33,508 nucleotides of DNA from positions 1 through 33,508 of the forward strand of contig DASXFR010000112.1 in NCBI GenBank assembly GCA_036489495.1, written 5' to 3'. Each line of letters begins with the position of its first letter. Position 1 is the stretch's first letter. A model generated the notes under the pieces. The model was given only the letters and a program-made list of their open reading frames with translations. It did no database searches and had not been told where the DNA came from. The DNA comes from DASZIT01 sp036489495 (GTDB lineage: Bacteria; Actinomycetota; Acidimicrobiia; Acidimicrobiales; RAAP-2). This document shows, one piece after another, positions 23,475 to 30,344 of this stretch. Both the position numbers and the translations under genes were made by a program.

Positions 23475-23873
23475 CTACCGCTTGGAGTACTGAGGTGCCT
23501 TGCGGGCCTTCTTCAGGCCATACTTCTTCGATTCCTTCTCCCGGGAGTCGCGGGTGAGGAAGCCGGCCTTCTTCAAGGCGCCCCGCAACTCGGGGTCCAT
23601 CTCGATCAGCGCCCGGGCGATGCCCATCCGGAAGGCCCCGGCCTGACCCGACACCCCGCCGCCGTCGATGGTCACGTCGATGTCCCACGACTCGGCCGTC
23701 TCGGTCAGCCGGAGCGGCTCGGTCACCAGCATCCGGTGGGTGGCGGAGGTGAAGTAGTCCTCGAATTTGAGCTGGTTCACGGTGATGGCGCCCTGCCCTG
23801 GACGGAAGCGCACGCGCGCCACCGCCCGCTTGCGTCGTCCGGTGGTCTGGCAGAGGGGGGCGGCGGTGGCCAC
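23475..23873 (-). CDS. rpsI: 30S ribosomal protein S9 (uS9)
   Basis: S9 is a small-subunit protein whose C-terminal tail reaches the P-site tRNA. The product has 132 residues. Clear motifs are TGRRKRAVARVRF, GGGVSGQAGAFRMGIARAL and the tail RDSREKESKKYGLKKARKAP ending in QYSKR, as in nearly all S9 proteins. The start is GTG 23873 with AGGAG seven bases upstream. It follows rplM by 49 bases and is followed by glmM after four. Confidence 0.98.
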   Translation of the reverse strand: MATAAPLCQTTGRRKRAVARVRFRPGQGAITVNQLKFEDYFTSATHRMLVTEPLRLTETAESWDIDVTIDGGGVSGQAGAFRMGIARALIEMDPELRGALKKAGFLTRDSREKESKKYGLKKARKAPQYSKR

Positions 23874-23922
23874 GAAGTGCTCCTAGTCGTCGATTGGTTC
23901 TATCGGCCGATGGGGTCGGCGA

Positions 23923-24390
23923 TCACGCGCCGCTCCGGGCGGACACCGTTCGGCGCGCGCCCGGAAACTCCAGAGGCTGAGGGGATTGTGCAGCGTGGGG
24001 ATGCTCGGGCCCGTTGTAGACCTTGAGCTTGTCGATCATCTGGCGGCCCAGCCGGTTCCTCGGGAGCATGCCCCGGACGGCGTTGCGGACGACTTCGTCG
24101 GCCCGCTCGACCATCAGGTCGGCATAGGGGGTCGAGGTGAGGCCGCCCGGGTACCCGCTGTGACGGTAGGCCAGCTTCGACTCCGCCTTGCCCGCGGTCA
24201 GCACCACTTTGTCGGCGTTGATCACGATCACATGGTCGCCGGTGTCGACGTGGGGAGCGAAGATCGGCTTGTGCTTGCCCCGGAGGATGGACGCCACCTC
24301 GGTGGACAACCGGCCGAGCACCAGCCCATCGGCGTCCACCACGTGCCAGGCACGGGTGATATCACTGGGTTTCGGGGAGAAGGTGCGCAC
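23923..24390 (-). CDS. rplM: 50S ribosomal protein L13 (uL13)
   Basis: L13 is an early-assembly large-subunit protein. Family motifs are WHVVDADGLVLGRLS, ILRGKHKPIF, DTGDHVIVINADKV, YRHSGYPGG and VRGMLPRNRLGRQMI with LKVYNGPEHPHAAQ. I chose GTG 24390 because VRTFSPKP matches the usual MRT(Y/F)SPKP start and AAGGA lies seven bases upstream; a TTG six codons earlier adds unconserved residues. Length is 155 residues. It heads the rplM-rpsI-glmM unit, preceded by a 115-base leader. Confidence 0.97.
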   Translation of the reverse strand: MRTFSPKPSDITRAWHVVDADGLVLGRLSTEVASILRGKHKPIFAPHVDTGDHVIVINADKVVLTAGKAESKLAYRHSGYPGGLTSTPYADLMVERADEVVRNAVRGMLPRNRLGRQMIDKLKVYNGPEHPHAAQSPQPLEFPGARRTVSARSGA

Positions 24391-24505
24391 AAAAGTTCCT
24401 TGGTTCAATGATGCCGGGATGAGATTCCCGCAGGTACAGGACGCTGACCACCGGGCGATGCCCGCGTAACGGAGAGGTCCAGCGGCTCACCAGGATACGG
24501 CCAAA
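24391..24505 (-). other. Gap between truA and rplM: probable rplM leader
   Basis: This 115-base gap holds no gene. It contains a perfect hairpin at 24452-24464 (CGGGC and GCCCG around GAT) and an imperfect one nearer the gene near 24412-24433 with GGGA/TCCC arms. No convincing -35/-10 pair was found. L13 leaders that regulate rplM are known in other phyla, but a match here is only a possibility. Confidence 0.35.
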
Positions 24506-25369
24506 TTAGCCCGGTGAGCAAGCCGGCTCTTCCCCGTAGTGGACTTCCATCAGGGTCAGGCCTCCCGGAGGGGCGGGCTGTGACGCCTGCTGGCGATCGG
24601 CGGATCGCAGTATCCAGGTGATATCCGAGGCCCGCTTCCTCCCCCGACCCACGTCGACCAGGGTCCCAACCAGGGAGCGGACCATCTGGTGGCAGAAGGC
24701 GTTGGCTTCGATCTCGAAGGCCAGCAGGCGTCCCTCCACCGGGACCAGGGCGGTTCCCTTCGACCCGTCGATCAACGACCACCGGGCGTCGACGACCCGC
24801 CGGAAGATCGGATCGTCGGCCGAGGTCCCCGGGACCCGCCGGCAGAACGCCCGGAAGTCGTGCTCGCCGACCACGGCGTCGGCGGCAGCGGCCATGGTCC
24901 GGAGGTCGAGCGGGTCGCTCACGTGCCAGGCGGCGGTGGCCAACAGCGGATCGGGCACCGGACCGTTGACCACCAGGTAGCGGTACCGCCGGCCGGTGGC
25001 CGACCGGCGGGCGGAAAAGCTCAGCGGCACCGGGCCGGCCTCCCGAACCACGATGGCCGGGGCCAGCTGGCGGTTCACCGAGCGCATCACCGCCGCCGGG
25101 TCGAGATTGGAGGCCACCGGGGCGGGGAGGTCGAAGTGGACGACCTGGTCGAGGGCATGGACCCCGGCGTCGGTGCGCCCGGCGCAGGTCAGCGCCACCT
25201 CGGTCTGGGTCACCCGGCTGAGGGCCTCGGAAAGGGACCCGCCCACCGTCCGGTGCCCGCTCTGGGCGGCGAACCCCCGGAACCCCGATCCGTCGTAGGC
25301 GACCCGGAGGCGCCAGCGGACGACCTCGGGATGGGCTCCCCCCGGAGGGGGAACCACTTCGTCTGTCAA
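24506..25369 (-). CDS. truA: tRNA pseudouridine synthase A (positions 38-40)
   Basis: TruA converts U38-U40 of the anticodon arm to pseudouridine. It has 287 residues. Motifs are RVAYDGSGFRGFAAQ, the catalytic-Asp motif CAGRTDAGVHALDQVVHFD, SARRSATGRRYRY, HDFRAFCRR and FCHQMVRSLVGTLVDVGRG. The start TTG 25369 overlaps the rplQ stop as TTGA; a GTG four codons later is a possible alternative. Position after rplQ at the end of the alpha operon is conserved in actinobacteria. Confidence 0.96.
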   Translation of the reverse strand: MTDEVVPPPGGAHPEVVRWRLRVAYDGSGFRGFAAQSGHRTVGGSLSEALSRVTQTEVALTCAGRTDAGVHALDQVVHFDLPAPVASNLDPAAVMRSVNRQLAPAIVVREAGPVPLSFSARRSATGRRYRYLVVNGPVPDPLLATAAWHVSDPLDLRTMAAAADAVVGEHDFRAFCRRVPGTSADDPIFRRVVDARWSLIDGSKGTALVPVEGRLLAFEIEANAFCHQMVRSLVGTLVDVGRGRKRASDITWILRSADRQQASQPAPPGGLTLMEVHYGEEPACSPG

Positions 25370-25719
25370 ATCAGTTCGATGCGGGCCATCGGGGCGTTGT
25401 CACCCGGGCGGTTGCCCAGCTTGAGGATGCGGGTGTAGCCGCCCGGCCGCTCGACGTAGCGGGGGCCGATCTCCTCGAACAGCTTGTGGGCCATGTCCTT
25501 GTCCCGGATGAAGGAGACCACCTGGCGCTGGCGGGCGATGCCCCCCTTGGCGGCGGCGGTGATGACCTTCTCGACCTGGGGCCGGAGGGCCTTGGCCTTG
25601 GCCTCGGTGGTCACCAGGTACTCGGCGGCGATCAGCGAGGCGACCATGTTGCCCATCATCGCCTTCTGGTGGGCGGAGCTGCCCCCGAACCGGCGGCCCT
25701 TCTTCGGCGTGCCGAGCAC
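25366..25719 (-). CDS. rplQ: 50S ribosomal protein L17 (bL17)
   Basis: L17 is a large-subunit protein near the exit tunnel. The product has 117 residues, with PKKGRRFGGSSAHQKAMMGN (start), LVTTEAKAKALRPQVEKVIT and a terminal GGYTRILKLGNRPGDNAPMA typical of the family. The start is GTG 25719, with AAGGA about ten bases upstream inside the rpoA end. It lies six bases after rpoA, the standard order. Confidence 0.98.
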   Translation of the reverse strand: MLGTPKKGRRFGGSSAHQKAMMGNMVASLIAAEYLVTTEAKAKALRPQVEKVITAAAKGGIARQRQVVSFIRDKDMAHKLFEEIGPRYVERPGGYTRILKLGNRPGDNAPMARIELI

Positions 25720-25725
25720 GGCCGA

Positions 25726-26664
25726 TCAGTCCTTGACCCGCAGGGCGAGACCCCGCTCGTCGAGCTTCTGGAGGACCTCGTCCAGTGACTTCTGCCCGAA
25801 GTTGGTGATGTTCAACAGGTCGTCGAGGGTGCGCTCGACCAGTTCCCCGATGGTGTTGATCTGGGCCCGCTTGAGGCAGTTGCGGGGACGCTCGGTGAGG
25901 TCGAGGTCCTCGATGCGGAGGTCGAGGTCGGGGGACCCGGCGCCCACCGAGCCGACTTCCCCGAGCTCGAGGCCCTGGGGCTCGTCCTCGAGGTCGGCGA
26001 CCAGGCCGACCAGCGTGCGGAGGGTGTCACCGGCCGAAGCCAGCGCCTCCCGGGGGGTCAGCGACCCGTCGGTCTCGATGTCCAGCACCAGGCGATCGAA
26101 GTCGGTGGACTGCTCGACCCGGACCGGCTCCACGGTGAAGGCCACCCGCCGGACCGGCGAGAAGATGGCGTCGATGGGGATGACCCCGATGGTGGAGGAC
26201 CGCTTGTTCTTGTCGGCCGACGCGTAGCCCCGGCCCCGCTCCACGGTGAGGTCCACGGCCAGGCGGCCCTTGGCGTTCAACGAGGCGATGTGCTGGGTCG
26301 GGCTGAGGACCTCGACGTCGGCGGTCAGCTGGAGATCACCGGCGGTGGCGTCGCCCGGCCCCCGCTTGTCGAGGCGGAGGGTGACCGGCTCGTCGCTGTG
26401 CACCCGGATCAGGATGTCCTTCAGGTTGAGGATGAGGTCGGTGATGTCCTCCTTCATCCCCGGGAGGGTGGTGAACTCGTGGAGGGCCTCGTCGAACCGG
26501 ACCTGGGTGATGGCGGCGCCGGGGATCGACGACAACAGCGTGCGGCGCAGCGAATTGCCGAGCGTGTGGCCGAAGCCGGGATCGAGCGGGCCTACGGCGA
26601 ACCGTTGGCGGTTGTCTTCTTCTTCACCGATTGCTTCGACGGTGGGACGTTGGATGATGAGCAT
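25726..26664 (-). CDS. rpoA: DNA-directed RNA polymerase subunit alpha
   Basis: The alpha subunit dimerises to seed RNA polymerase assembly, and its C-terminal domain contacts UP elements and activators. It has 312 residues. The N-terminal domain shows FAVGPLDPGFGHTLGNSLRR and LLSSIPGAAI, the assembly core. After an acidic linker (about residues 225-250) the CTD shows ERPRNCLKRAQINTIGELVE and LLNITNFGQKSLDEV. GAGGAG lies 11 bases before the ATG. The 90-base gap after rpsD shows no clear promoter. Confidence 0.98.
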   Translation of the reverse strand: MLIIQRPTVEAIGEEEDNRQRFAVGPLDPGFGHTLGNSLRRTLLSSIPGAAITQVRFDEALHEFTTLPGMKEDITDLILNLKDILIRVHSDEPVTLRLDKRGPGDATAGDLQLTADVEVLSPTQHIASLNAKGRLAVDLTVERGRGYASADKNKRSSTIGVIPIDAIFSPVRRVAFTVEPVRVEQSTDFDRLVLDIETDGSLTPREALASAGDTLRTLVGLVADLEDEPQGLELGEVGSVGAGSPDLDLRIEDLDLTERPRNCLKRAQINTIGELVERTLDDLLNITNFGQKSLDEVLQKLDERGLALRVKD

Positions 26665-26754
26665 GCAGATCGTGGCTCCTCGGCAGTGGGATGCGTGGGG
26701 TTGATGCTGGTTCGGTTGGCTAGATACTTCGGTAGTGCGAACGTCCGGTGAGGA

Positions 26755-27402
26755 CTACTTCGAGTACAGCTCGACGATGAGCTGCTCCTGGACCGGCTCG
26801 TCGATGTGCTCGCGCAGGGGCAGCGAGAACACCTTGACCTGAAAGCGGTCGCCTTCGGCCTCCAGCCAGGGTGGCAGCTGGCGATCGAGGGTATCCATGT
26901 TCCGGCGGACATGGAACATCTCCCGGGACGACGGCTTCAACGAGACGACATCGTGCTGGCGGACCCGGTAGCTGGGGATGGTGACCCGCTTGCCGTTGAC
27001 CAGGACATGGCCGTGCCGGACGAACTGGCGGGCCTGGGACCGGCTGGCCCCCCATCCGGCCCGGAAGGCGACATTGTCGAGGCGCTGCTCGAGCATCCGG
27101 AGGAGGTTCTCACCGGTGATGCCCGGGGCCCGGGACGCCTCCACGTAGAGGTTGTGGAACTGGCGCTCGAGGAGGCCGTAGATGCGGCGCGCCTTCTGCT
27201 TCTCCCGCAACTGGGCCAGGTACTCCGAGCCCTGGCGCATCCGGTCGCGGCCGTGCTCCCCCGGAGGGTAGGCGCGGCTGTGCCGATCGGTCACCGCTTC
27301 GGATACCGGGCATTTCATCGAATAACAGCGCTCCCCCTTCAAGAAGAGCTTGGTGCGCTCCCGCCGGCACAGCCGGCAGACAGGTCCTGTGTAACGAGCC
27401 AT
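26755..27402 (-). CDS. rpsD: 30S ribosomal protein S4 (uS4), zinc-binding form
   Basis: S4 nucleates 30S assembly by binding the 16S 5' domain. It has 215 residues. Cys9, Cys12, Cys26 and Cys31 form the zinc motif of the C+ version. The S4 RNA-binding domain shows LEQRLDNVAFRAGWGASRSQ and ARQFVRHGHVLVNGKRVTIP. The tail WLEAEGDRFQVKV and IDEPVQEQLIVELYSK is standard. AAGGA lies six bases before the ATG. In some bacteria S4 represses its own alpha operon. Confidence 0.98.
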   Translation of the reverse strand: MARYTGPVCRLCRRERTKLFLKGERCYSMKCPVSEAVTDRHSRAYPPGEHGRDRMRQGSEYLAQLREKQKARRIYGLLERQFHNLYVEASRAPGITGENLLRMLEQRLDNVAFRAGWGASRSQARQFVRHGHVLVNGKRVTIPSYRVRQHDVVSLKPSSREMFHVRRNMDTLDRQLPPWLEAEGDRFQVKVFSLPLREHIDEPVQEQLIVELYSK

Positions 27403-27432
27403 GTGTAGTCCTTACGTCCCTTGGTTCCCCGG

Positions 27433-27837
27433 TTAGACCCGACGCCGCTTCTTGGGGCGGCAGCCGTTGTGCGGGATCGGGGTCACGTCCTTGATGCCGG
27501 CGACTTCGATGCCGGCGGCGGCCAGCGACCGGATGGCCGTCTCCCGGCCGGAGCCCGGGCCCCGCACCAGGACGTCGACCCGGCGCACCCCGTGCTCCAT
27601 GGCCCGCTTGGCACACTGTTCGGCGGCCAGCTGGGCGGCGAACGGGGTGGACTTGCGGGAGCCCTTGAACCCGACGTTTCCGGCCGAGGCCCAGGCGAGC
27701 ACGTTGCCCTCGGGATCGGCGATGGAGACGATGGTGTTGTTGAACGAGCTCTTGATGTGGGCGATCCCGTAGGTGATGTTCTTCCGCTCGCGGCGGCGGG
27801 GCCGACGGGCGGCACCCGGCTTGGTGGTCTTGGCCAT
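27433..27837 (-). CDS. rpsK: 30S ribosomal protein S11 (uS11)
   Basis: S11 lies on the 30S platform near the Shine-Dalgarno helix. It has 134 residues with NITYGIAHIKSSFNNTIVSI, ASAGNVGFKGSRKSTPFAAQ, VRGPGSGRETAIRSL and the C-terminal TPIPHNGCRPKKRRRV, all diagnostic. The N-terminal 15 residues are basic. Its ATG shares one base with the rpsM stop (TAATG), indicating coupling. Confidence 0.98.
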   Translation of the reverse strand: MAKTTKPGAARRPRRRERKNITYGIAHIKSSFNNTIVSIADPEGNVLAWASAGNVGFKGSRKSTPFAAQLAAEQCAKRAMEHGVRRVDVLVRGPGSGRETAIRSLAAAGIEVAGIKDVTPIPHNGCRPKKRRRV

Positions 27838-28214
27838 TACTTGCGGACCTTCTTCTTCCCGGCGACCGTCTTCTTCGGTCCCTTGCGTGTGCGGGCATTG
27901 GTATGGGTGCGCTGGCCGTGGACCGGTAGGCCCTTGCGATGGCGGATGCCCTGGTAGCAGCCGATCTCCATCTTGCGCTTGATGTCCTGGGACACGTCGC
28001 GGCGGAGGTCGCCCTCGACGGCGACGTTGGCGTCGATGTAGGTGCGGAGGTGGGTGACCTCCTCGTCGGTCAGGTCGCGGACCCGGGTGTCGCGGTTGGT
28101 CCCGGTGGCGTCGCAGATGCGCTGCGAGGTGGTCAGGCCGATGCCGTAGATATAGGTGAGGGAGATCTCCAGCCGCTTCTCGCGGGGGATGTCGACGCCT
28201 GAGATACGGGCCAC
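27837..28214 (-). CDS. rpsM: 30S ribosomal protein S13 (uS13)
   Basis: S13 sits in the 30S head and touches 50S and the P-site tRNA. It has 125 residues from GTG 28214, preceded by AAGGAA. Motifs are ARISGVDIPREKRLEISLTY, IYGIGLTTSQ, DIKRKMEIGCYQGIRHRKGL and PVHGQRTHTNARTRKGPKK. The Lys-rich tail is normal. It follows rpmJ by 39 bases. Confidence 0.98.
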   Translation of the reverse strand: MARISGVDIPREKRLEISLTYIYGIGLTTSQRICDATGTNRDTRVRDLTDEEVTHLRTYIDANVAVEGDLRRDVSQDIKRKMEIGCYQGIRHRKGLPVHGQRTHTNARTRKGPKKTVAGKKKVRK

Positions 28215-28253
28215 TGTGGTTTCCTTACTCTTCCTTGCCGGGTCCCGCGAGAC

Positions 28254-28367
28254 CTAACCCTGCCGCTGCTTGTGGCGGGGGTTCTCGCAGATGACGACGA
28301 CCCGCCGGTGACGGCGGATCACTTTGCACTTTTCACACATCGGCTTGACGCTGGGTCGAACCTTCAC
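28254..28367 (-). CDS. rpmJ: 50S ribosomal protein L36 (bL36), zinc-binding form
   Basis: This 37-residue protein is the smallest large-subunit protein. It begins VKVRPSVKPMCEKCKVIRR and ends CENPRHKQRQG; Cys11, Cys14, Cys27 and His32 are the zinc ligands. The length is exactly that of the family. The start is GTG 28367 with AAGGA eight bases upstream. The place between infA and rpsM is the conserved one. Confidence 0.97.
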   Translation of the reverse strand: MKVRPSVKPMCEKCKVIRRHRRVVVICENPRHKQRQG

Positions 28368-28438
28368 GTTTCCGTCCTTGTCTCGTACTGCTCTGCTTCG
28401 CCTGCTCCCGCCACCGGCGGGACCCGCCCGCCCACCGG

Positions 28439-28663
28439 TCACTTGTAGCGGTAGGTGATCCGTCCTCGGGCCAGGTCGTAGGGGGTGATCTCCACCTGGA
28501 CCTTGTCCCCCGGGAGGATCCGGATACGGTGCATCCGCATCTTCCCGGAGCTGTGCGCCAGCACCTTGTGGCCATTCTCCAGTTCGACCCGGAACATGGC
28601 ATTGGGGAGCGGTTCGACGACCGTTCCCTCTAACACGATGGCGTCTTCCTTGGGTTTGGGCAG
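28439..28663 (-). CDS. infA: Translation initiation factor IF-1, apparent CTG start
   Basis: IF-1 is a one-domain OB-fold factor that covers the 30S A site during initiation. The core is unmistakable: EGTVVEPLPNAMFRVELENG, HKVLAHSSGKMRMHRIRILP, GDKVQVEITPYDLARGRI and TYRYK. No ATG, GTG or TTG lies at the expected place. CTG at 28663 reads LPKPKEDAIVLEG, aligning with the usual MPKK/MAKED start, and has GAGGAG six bases upstream, giving 74 residues. GTG 28636 would remove the first strand residues, and an upstream ATG at 28807 would add 48 unrelated residues and fall near the promoter. One Leu codon near the start is TTA, rare in this DNA. Confidence 0.93.
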   Translation of the reverse strand: MPKPKEDAIVLEGTVVEPLPNAMFRVELENGHKVLAHSSGKMRMHRIRILPGDKVQVEITPYDLARGRITYRYK

Positions 28664-28826
28664 GTGAATCTCCTCGATACTCTGTCGTTCTGGTCCGCTC
28701 GGCCAAAAGGCCAGCGTGCAGCACAGATCGCGACCTAATGATCTGCCCGCACCGCCACCGGAAGCACACCAGTTGGGGCACGACCGCAAGCGGGGTCGAC
28801 CCGCCATCCCATACCGGCGGCGAGCC

Positions 28827-28838
28827 GAATAGCTATTC
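28827..28838. repeat. 12-base perfect palindrome over the putative infA -10 region
   Basis: GAATAGCTATTC is its own reverse complement. It is AT-rich in otherwise GC-rich DNA and overlaps the -10 hexamer (28835-28840) and the expected start point of the infA promoter. It may be an operator or simply part of a promoter with a melted-prone core. Confidence 0.45.
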
Positions 28839-28863
28839 TAGCTGCTCGGCGGCAAATTGCCAG
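28835..28863 (-). promoter_or_regulatory. Putative housekeeping promoter of the infA-rpmJ-alpha operon
   Basis: On the minus strand CTGGCA (28858-28863, four of six to TTGACA) and TAGAAT (28835-28840, five of six to TATAAT) are 17 bases apart. Transcription would start near 28828 and give a leader of about 165 bases before infA. The remaining gap 28664-28834 holds only weak hairpins, such as 28781-28799 and GGCC-AAAA-GGCC near 28701. The site lies in the largest gap of the window, between map and infA. Confidence 0.5.
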
Positions 28864-28906
28864 TTCGACCGGCTCCGACGGCCGGCCGGGGCGGTTTTCG
28901 GCCGCC

Positions 28907-29650
28907 TCAGAGGACGGTGAACACCTCGGGCCCGTTGTCGGTCACCGCGATGGTGTGCTCGAAATGGGCCGACAGGCGCCCATCGGCGGTCACCACGCTC
29001 CAGCCGTCGTCGAGTTGCTCGGTGCCCGGGCCCCCGGCGTTCACCATCGGCTCCACCGCGAAGACCATCCCGGTCTTCAGCATCGGCCCCGGGGTGCCCG
29101 GCCAGTAGTTGGGGACCTGGGGATCCTCGTGCATGGCCGTCCCGATGCCGTGGCCGACGTACTCGCGGACCACCGAGAACCCGGCCGCCTCCGCCACCTG
29201 CTGGACGGCCCGGCCCACTTCGTGGAGGCGGTTCCCCTCGGTGAGCTGCTCGATGCCGGCGAACAGGCTGGCCTTGGTCACCTCCATCAGCCGGGTGGCC
29301 TCGGCGGAAACCTCGCCGACCCCGGTGGTGTAGGCGGCATCGCCGTGGTAGCCCTCGATGATGGCCCCACAGTCGATGGAGACGATGTCCCCCTCGACCA
29401 GCACCACCTCCGGCGAGGGAATGCCGTGGACGATCATGGAATTGGGCGAGGTGCAGACCACGGCGGGAAACCCGTGATAGTTGAGGAAGTTCGACTTGGC
29501 GTCCCGCTTCTCCAGGACCTCCCGGGCCACCCGGTCGATGTCCTCGGTGGTCACCCCGGGGCGGATGACGGACCGGGTGGCCTCGTGGATCTCCGCCACC
29601 ACCCGGCCGGCCCGGCGCATCTTGGCCAACTCGTCGCGATTCCGTCTCAT
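28907..29650 (-). CDS. map: Methionine aminopeptidase, type I
   Basis: Map removes the initiator Met from nascent proteins. It has 247 residues in the pita-bread fold. Metal ligands appear in VSIDCGAIIEGYHGDAAYT (two Asp), GHGIGTAMHEDP (His), VFAVEPMV (Glu) and SAHFEHTIAVTD (Glu). VHGIPS keeps the substrate His, though the usual Asn-Glu before it is NS (CTSPNSMIVHGIP). It lies 13 bases after adk in the standard secY-adk-map order. Confidence 0.97.
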   Translation of the reverse strand: MRRNRDELAKMRRAGRVVAEIHEATRSVIRPGVTTEDIDRVAREVLEKRDAKSNFLNYHGFPAVVCTSPNSMIVHGIPSPEVVLVEGDIVSIDCGAIIEGYHGDAAYTTGVGEVSAEATRLMEVTKASLFAGIEQLTEGNRLHEVGRAVQQVAEAAGFSVVREYVGHGIGTAMHEDPQVPNYWPGTPGPMLKTGMVFAVEPMVNAGGPGTEQLDDGWSVVTADGRLSAHFEHTIAVTDNGPEVFTVL

Positions 29651-29663
29651 CCGGCCCAGTGTC

Positions 29664-30344
29664 TCATGCCAGCTGCCGGCCTCGGCGGCCGCGCCGTTCC
29701 TCGATGGCCTTGATCATCCGACGGGTCACCGAGTCCGGGGTCCCGGTGCCGCTGACCGGGGCCAGCTGGTCCCGGTCCTGGTACCAGTCGATCAGCGGCG
29801 CCGTCTGGCGTTCGTAGAGCTCGAGGCGACGGGTGATGGCCTCTTCCTGGTCGTCCTCCCGCTGGATCACCTCGCCCCCGCAGACATCGCAGGTCCAGTT
29901 GATCAGCGGCGGGGTGATGGTCGAGTAGTTCGCCCCGCAGTCGACGCAGACCCGCCGGGCGGCCAGGCGACGCAGCACCTGGGTGGTGGGGACCTCGATG
30001 TCGACGGCGGCGTCGAGGTGCAGCGGGTTGAGGATGGCGGCGAGCTCTTCGGCCTGGGCCACCGTGCGGGGGCAGCCGTCGAGCACGAAGCCCCGGGCCC
30101 GGACGTCGCTCTCGTTGAGCCGGGTGGCGACCATCTCCATGATGAGGTCGTCGCCCAGCAGCTCGCCCCGGTCCATCTGGTCCTTGGCCTTGATGCCGAG
30201 CGGGGTCCCCTGCTTCACCGCCGCCCGCAGCATGTCCCCGGTCGAGACATGCGGCACGACGTAGTGATGGGAGAGGCGCACACACTGTGTCCCCTTGCCC
30301 GCCCCCTGTTTGCCGAGGACAATGAGCCTGGCGCCCGGTACCAC
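29664..30344 (-). CDS. adk: Adenylate kinase, long form with zinc LID
   Basis: Adk interconverts ATP, AMP and ADP. It has 226 residues. The P-loop is GKQGAGKGT (11-19), where Gln takes the place of the usual Pro. The AMP site has STGDMLRAA, and DGCPRT (89-94) replaces the near-universal DGFPRT. The LID domain holds Cys133, Cys136, Cys152 and Cys155 around the CVDCG and CDVCGG pairs, so a structural zinc is expected. GTG 30344 follows the secY stop with no gap (TAAGTG). Confidence 0.96.
   Translation of the reverse strand: MVPGARLIVLGKQGAGKGTQCVRLSHHYVVPHVSTGDMLRAAVKQGTPLGIKAKDQMDRGELLGDDLIMEMVATRLNESDVRARGFVLDGCPRTVAQAEELAAILNPLHLDAAVDIEVPTTQVLRRLAARRVCVDCGANYSTITPPLINWTCDVCGGEVIQREDDQEEAITRRLELYERQTAPLIDWYQDRDQLAPVSGTGTPDSVTRRMIKAIEERRGRRGRQLA

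Noticed and set aside
28407..28421. CCCGCC-ACC-GGCGGG hairpin between infA and rpmJ as terminator
   Set aside because: It lies inside a conserved operon with no U-tract and a short stem; termination there would cut off the alpha operon.
28701..28712. GGCC-AAAA-GGCC in the infA leader as an attenuator
   Set aside because: Only a four-base stem; expected by chance in GC-rich DNA.
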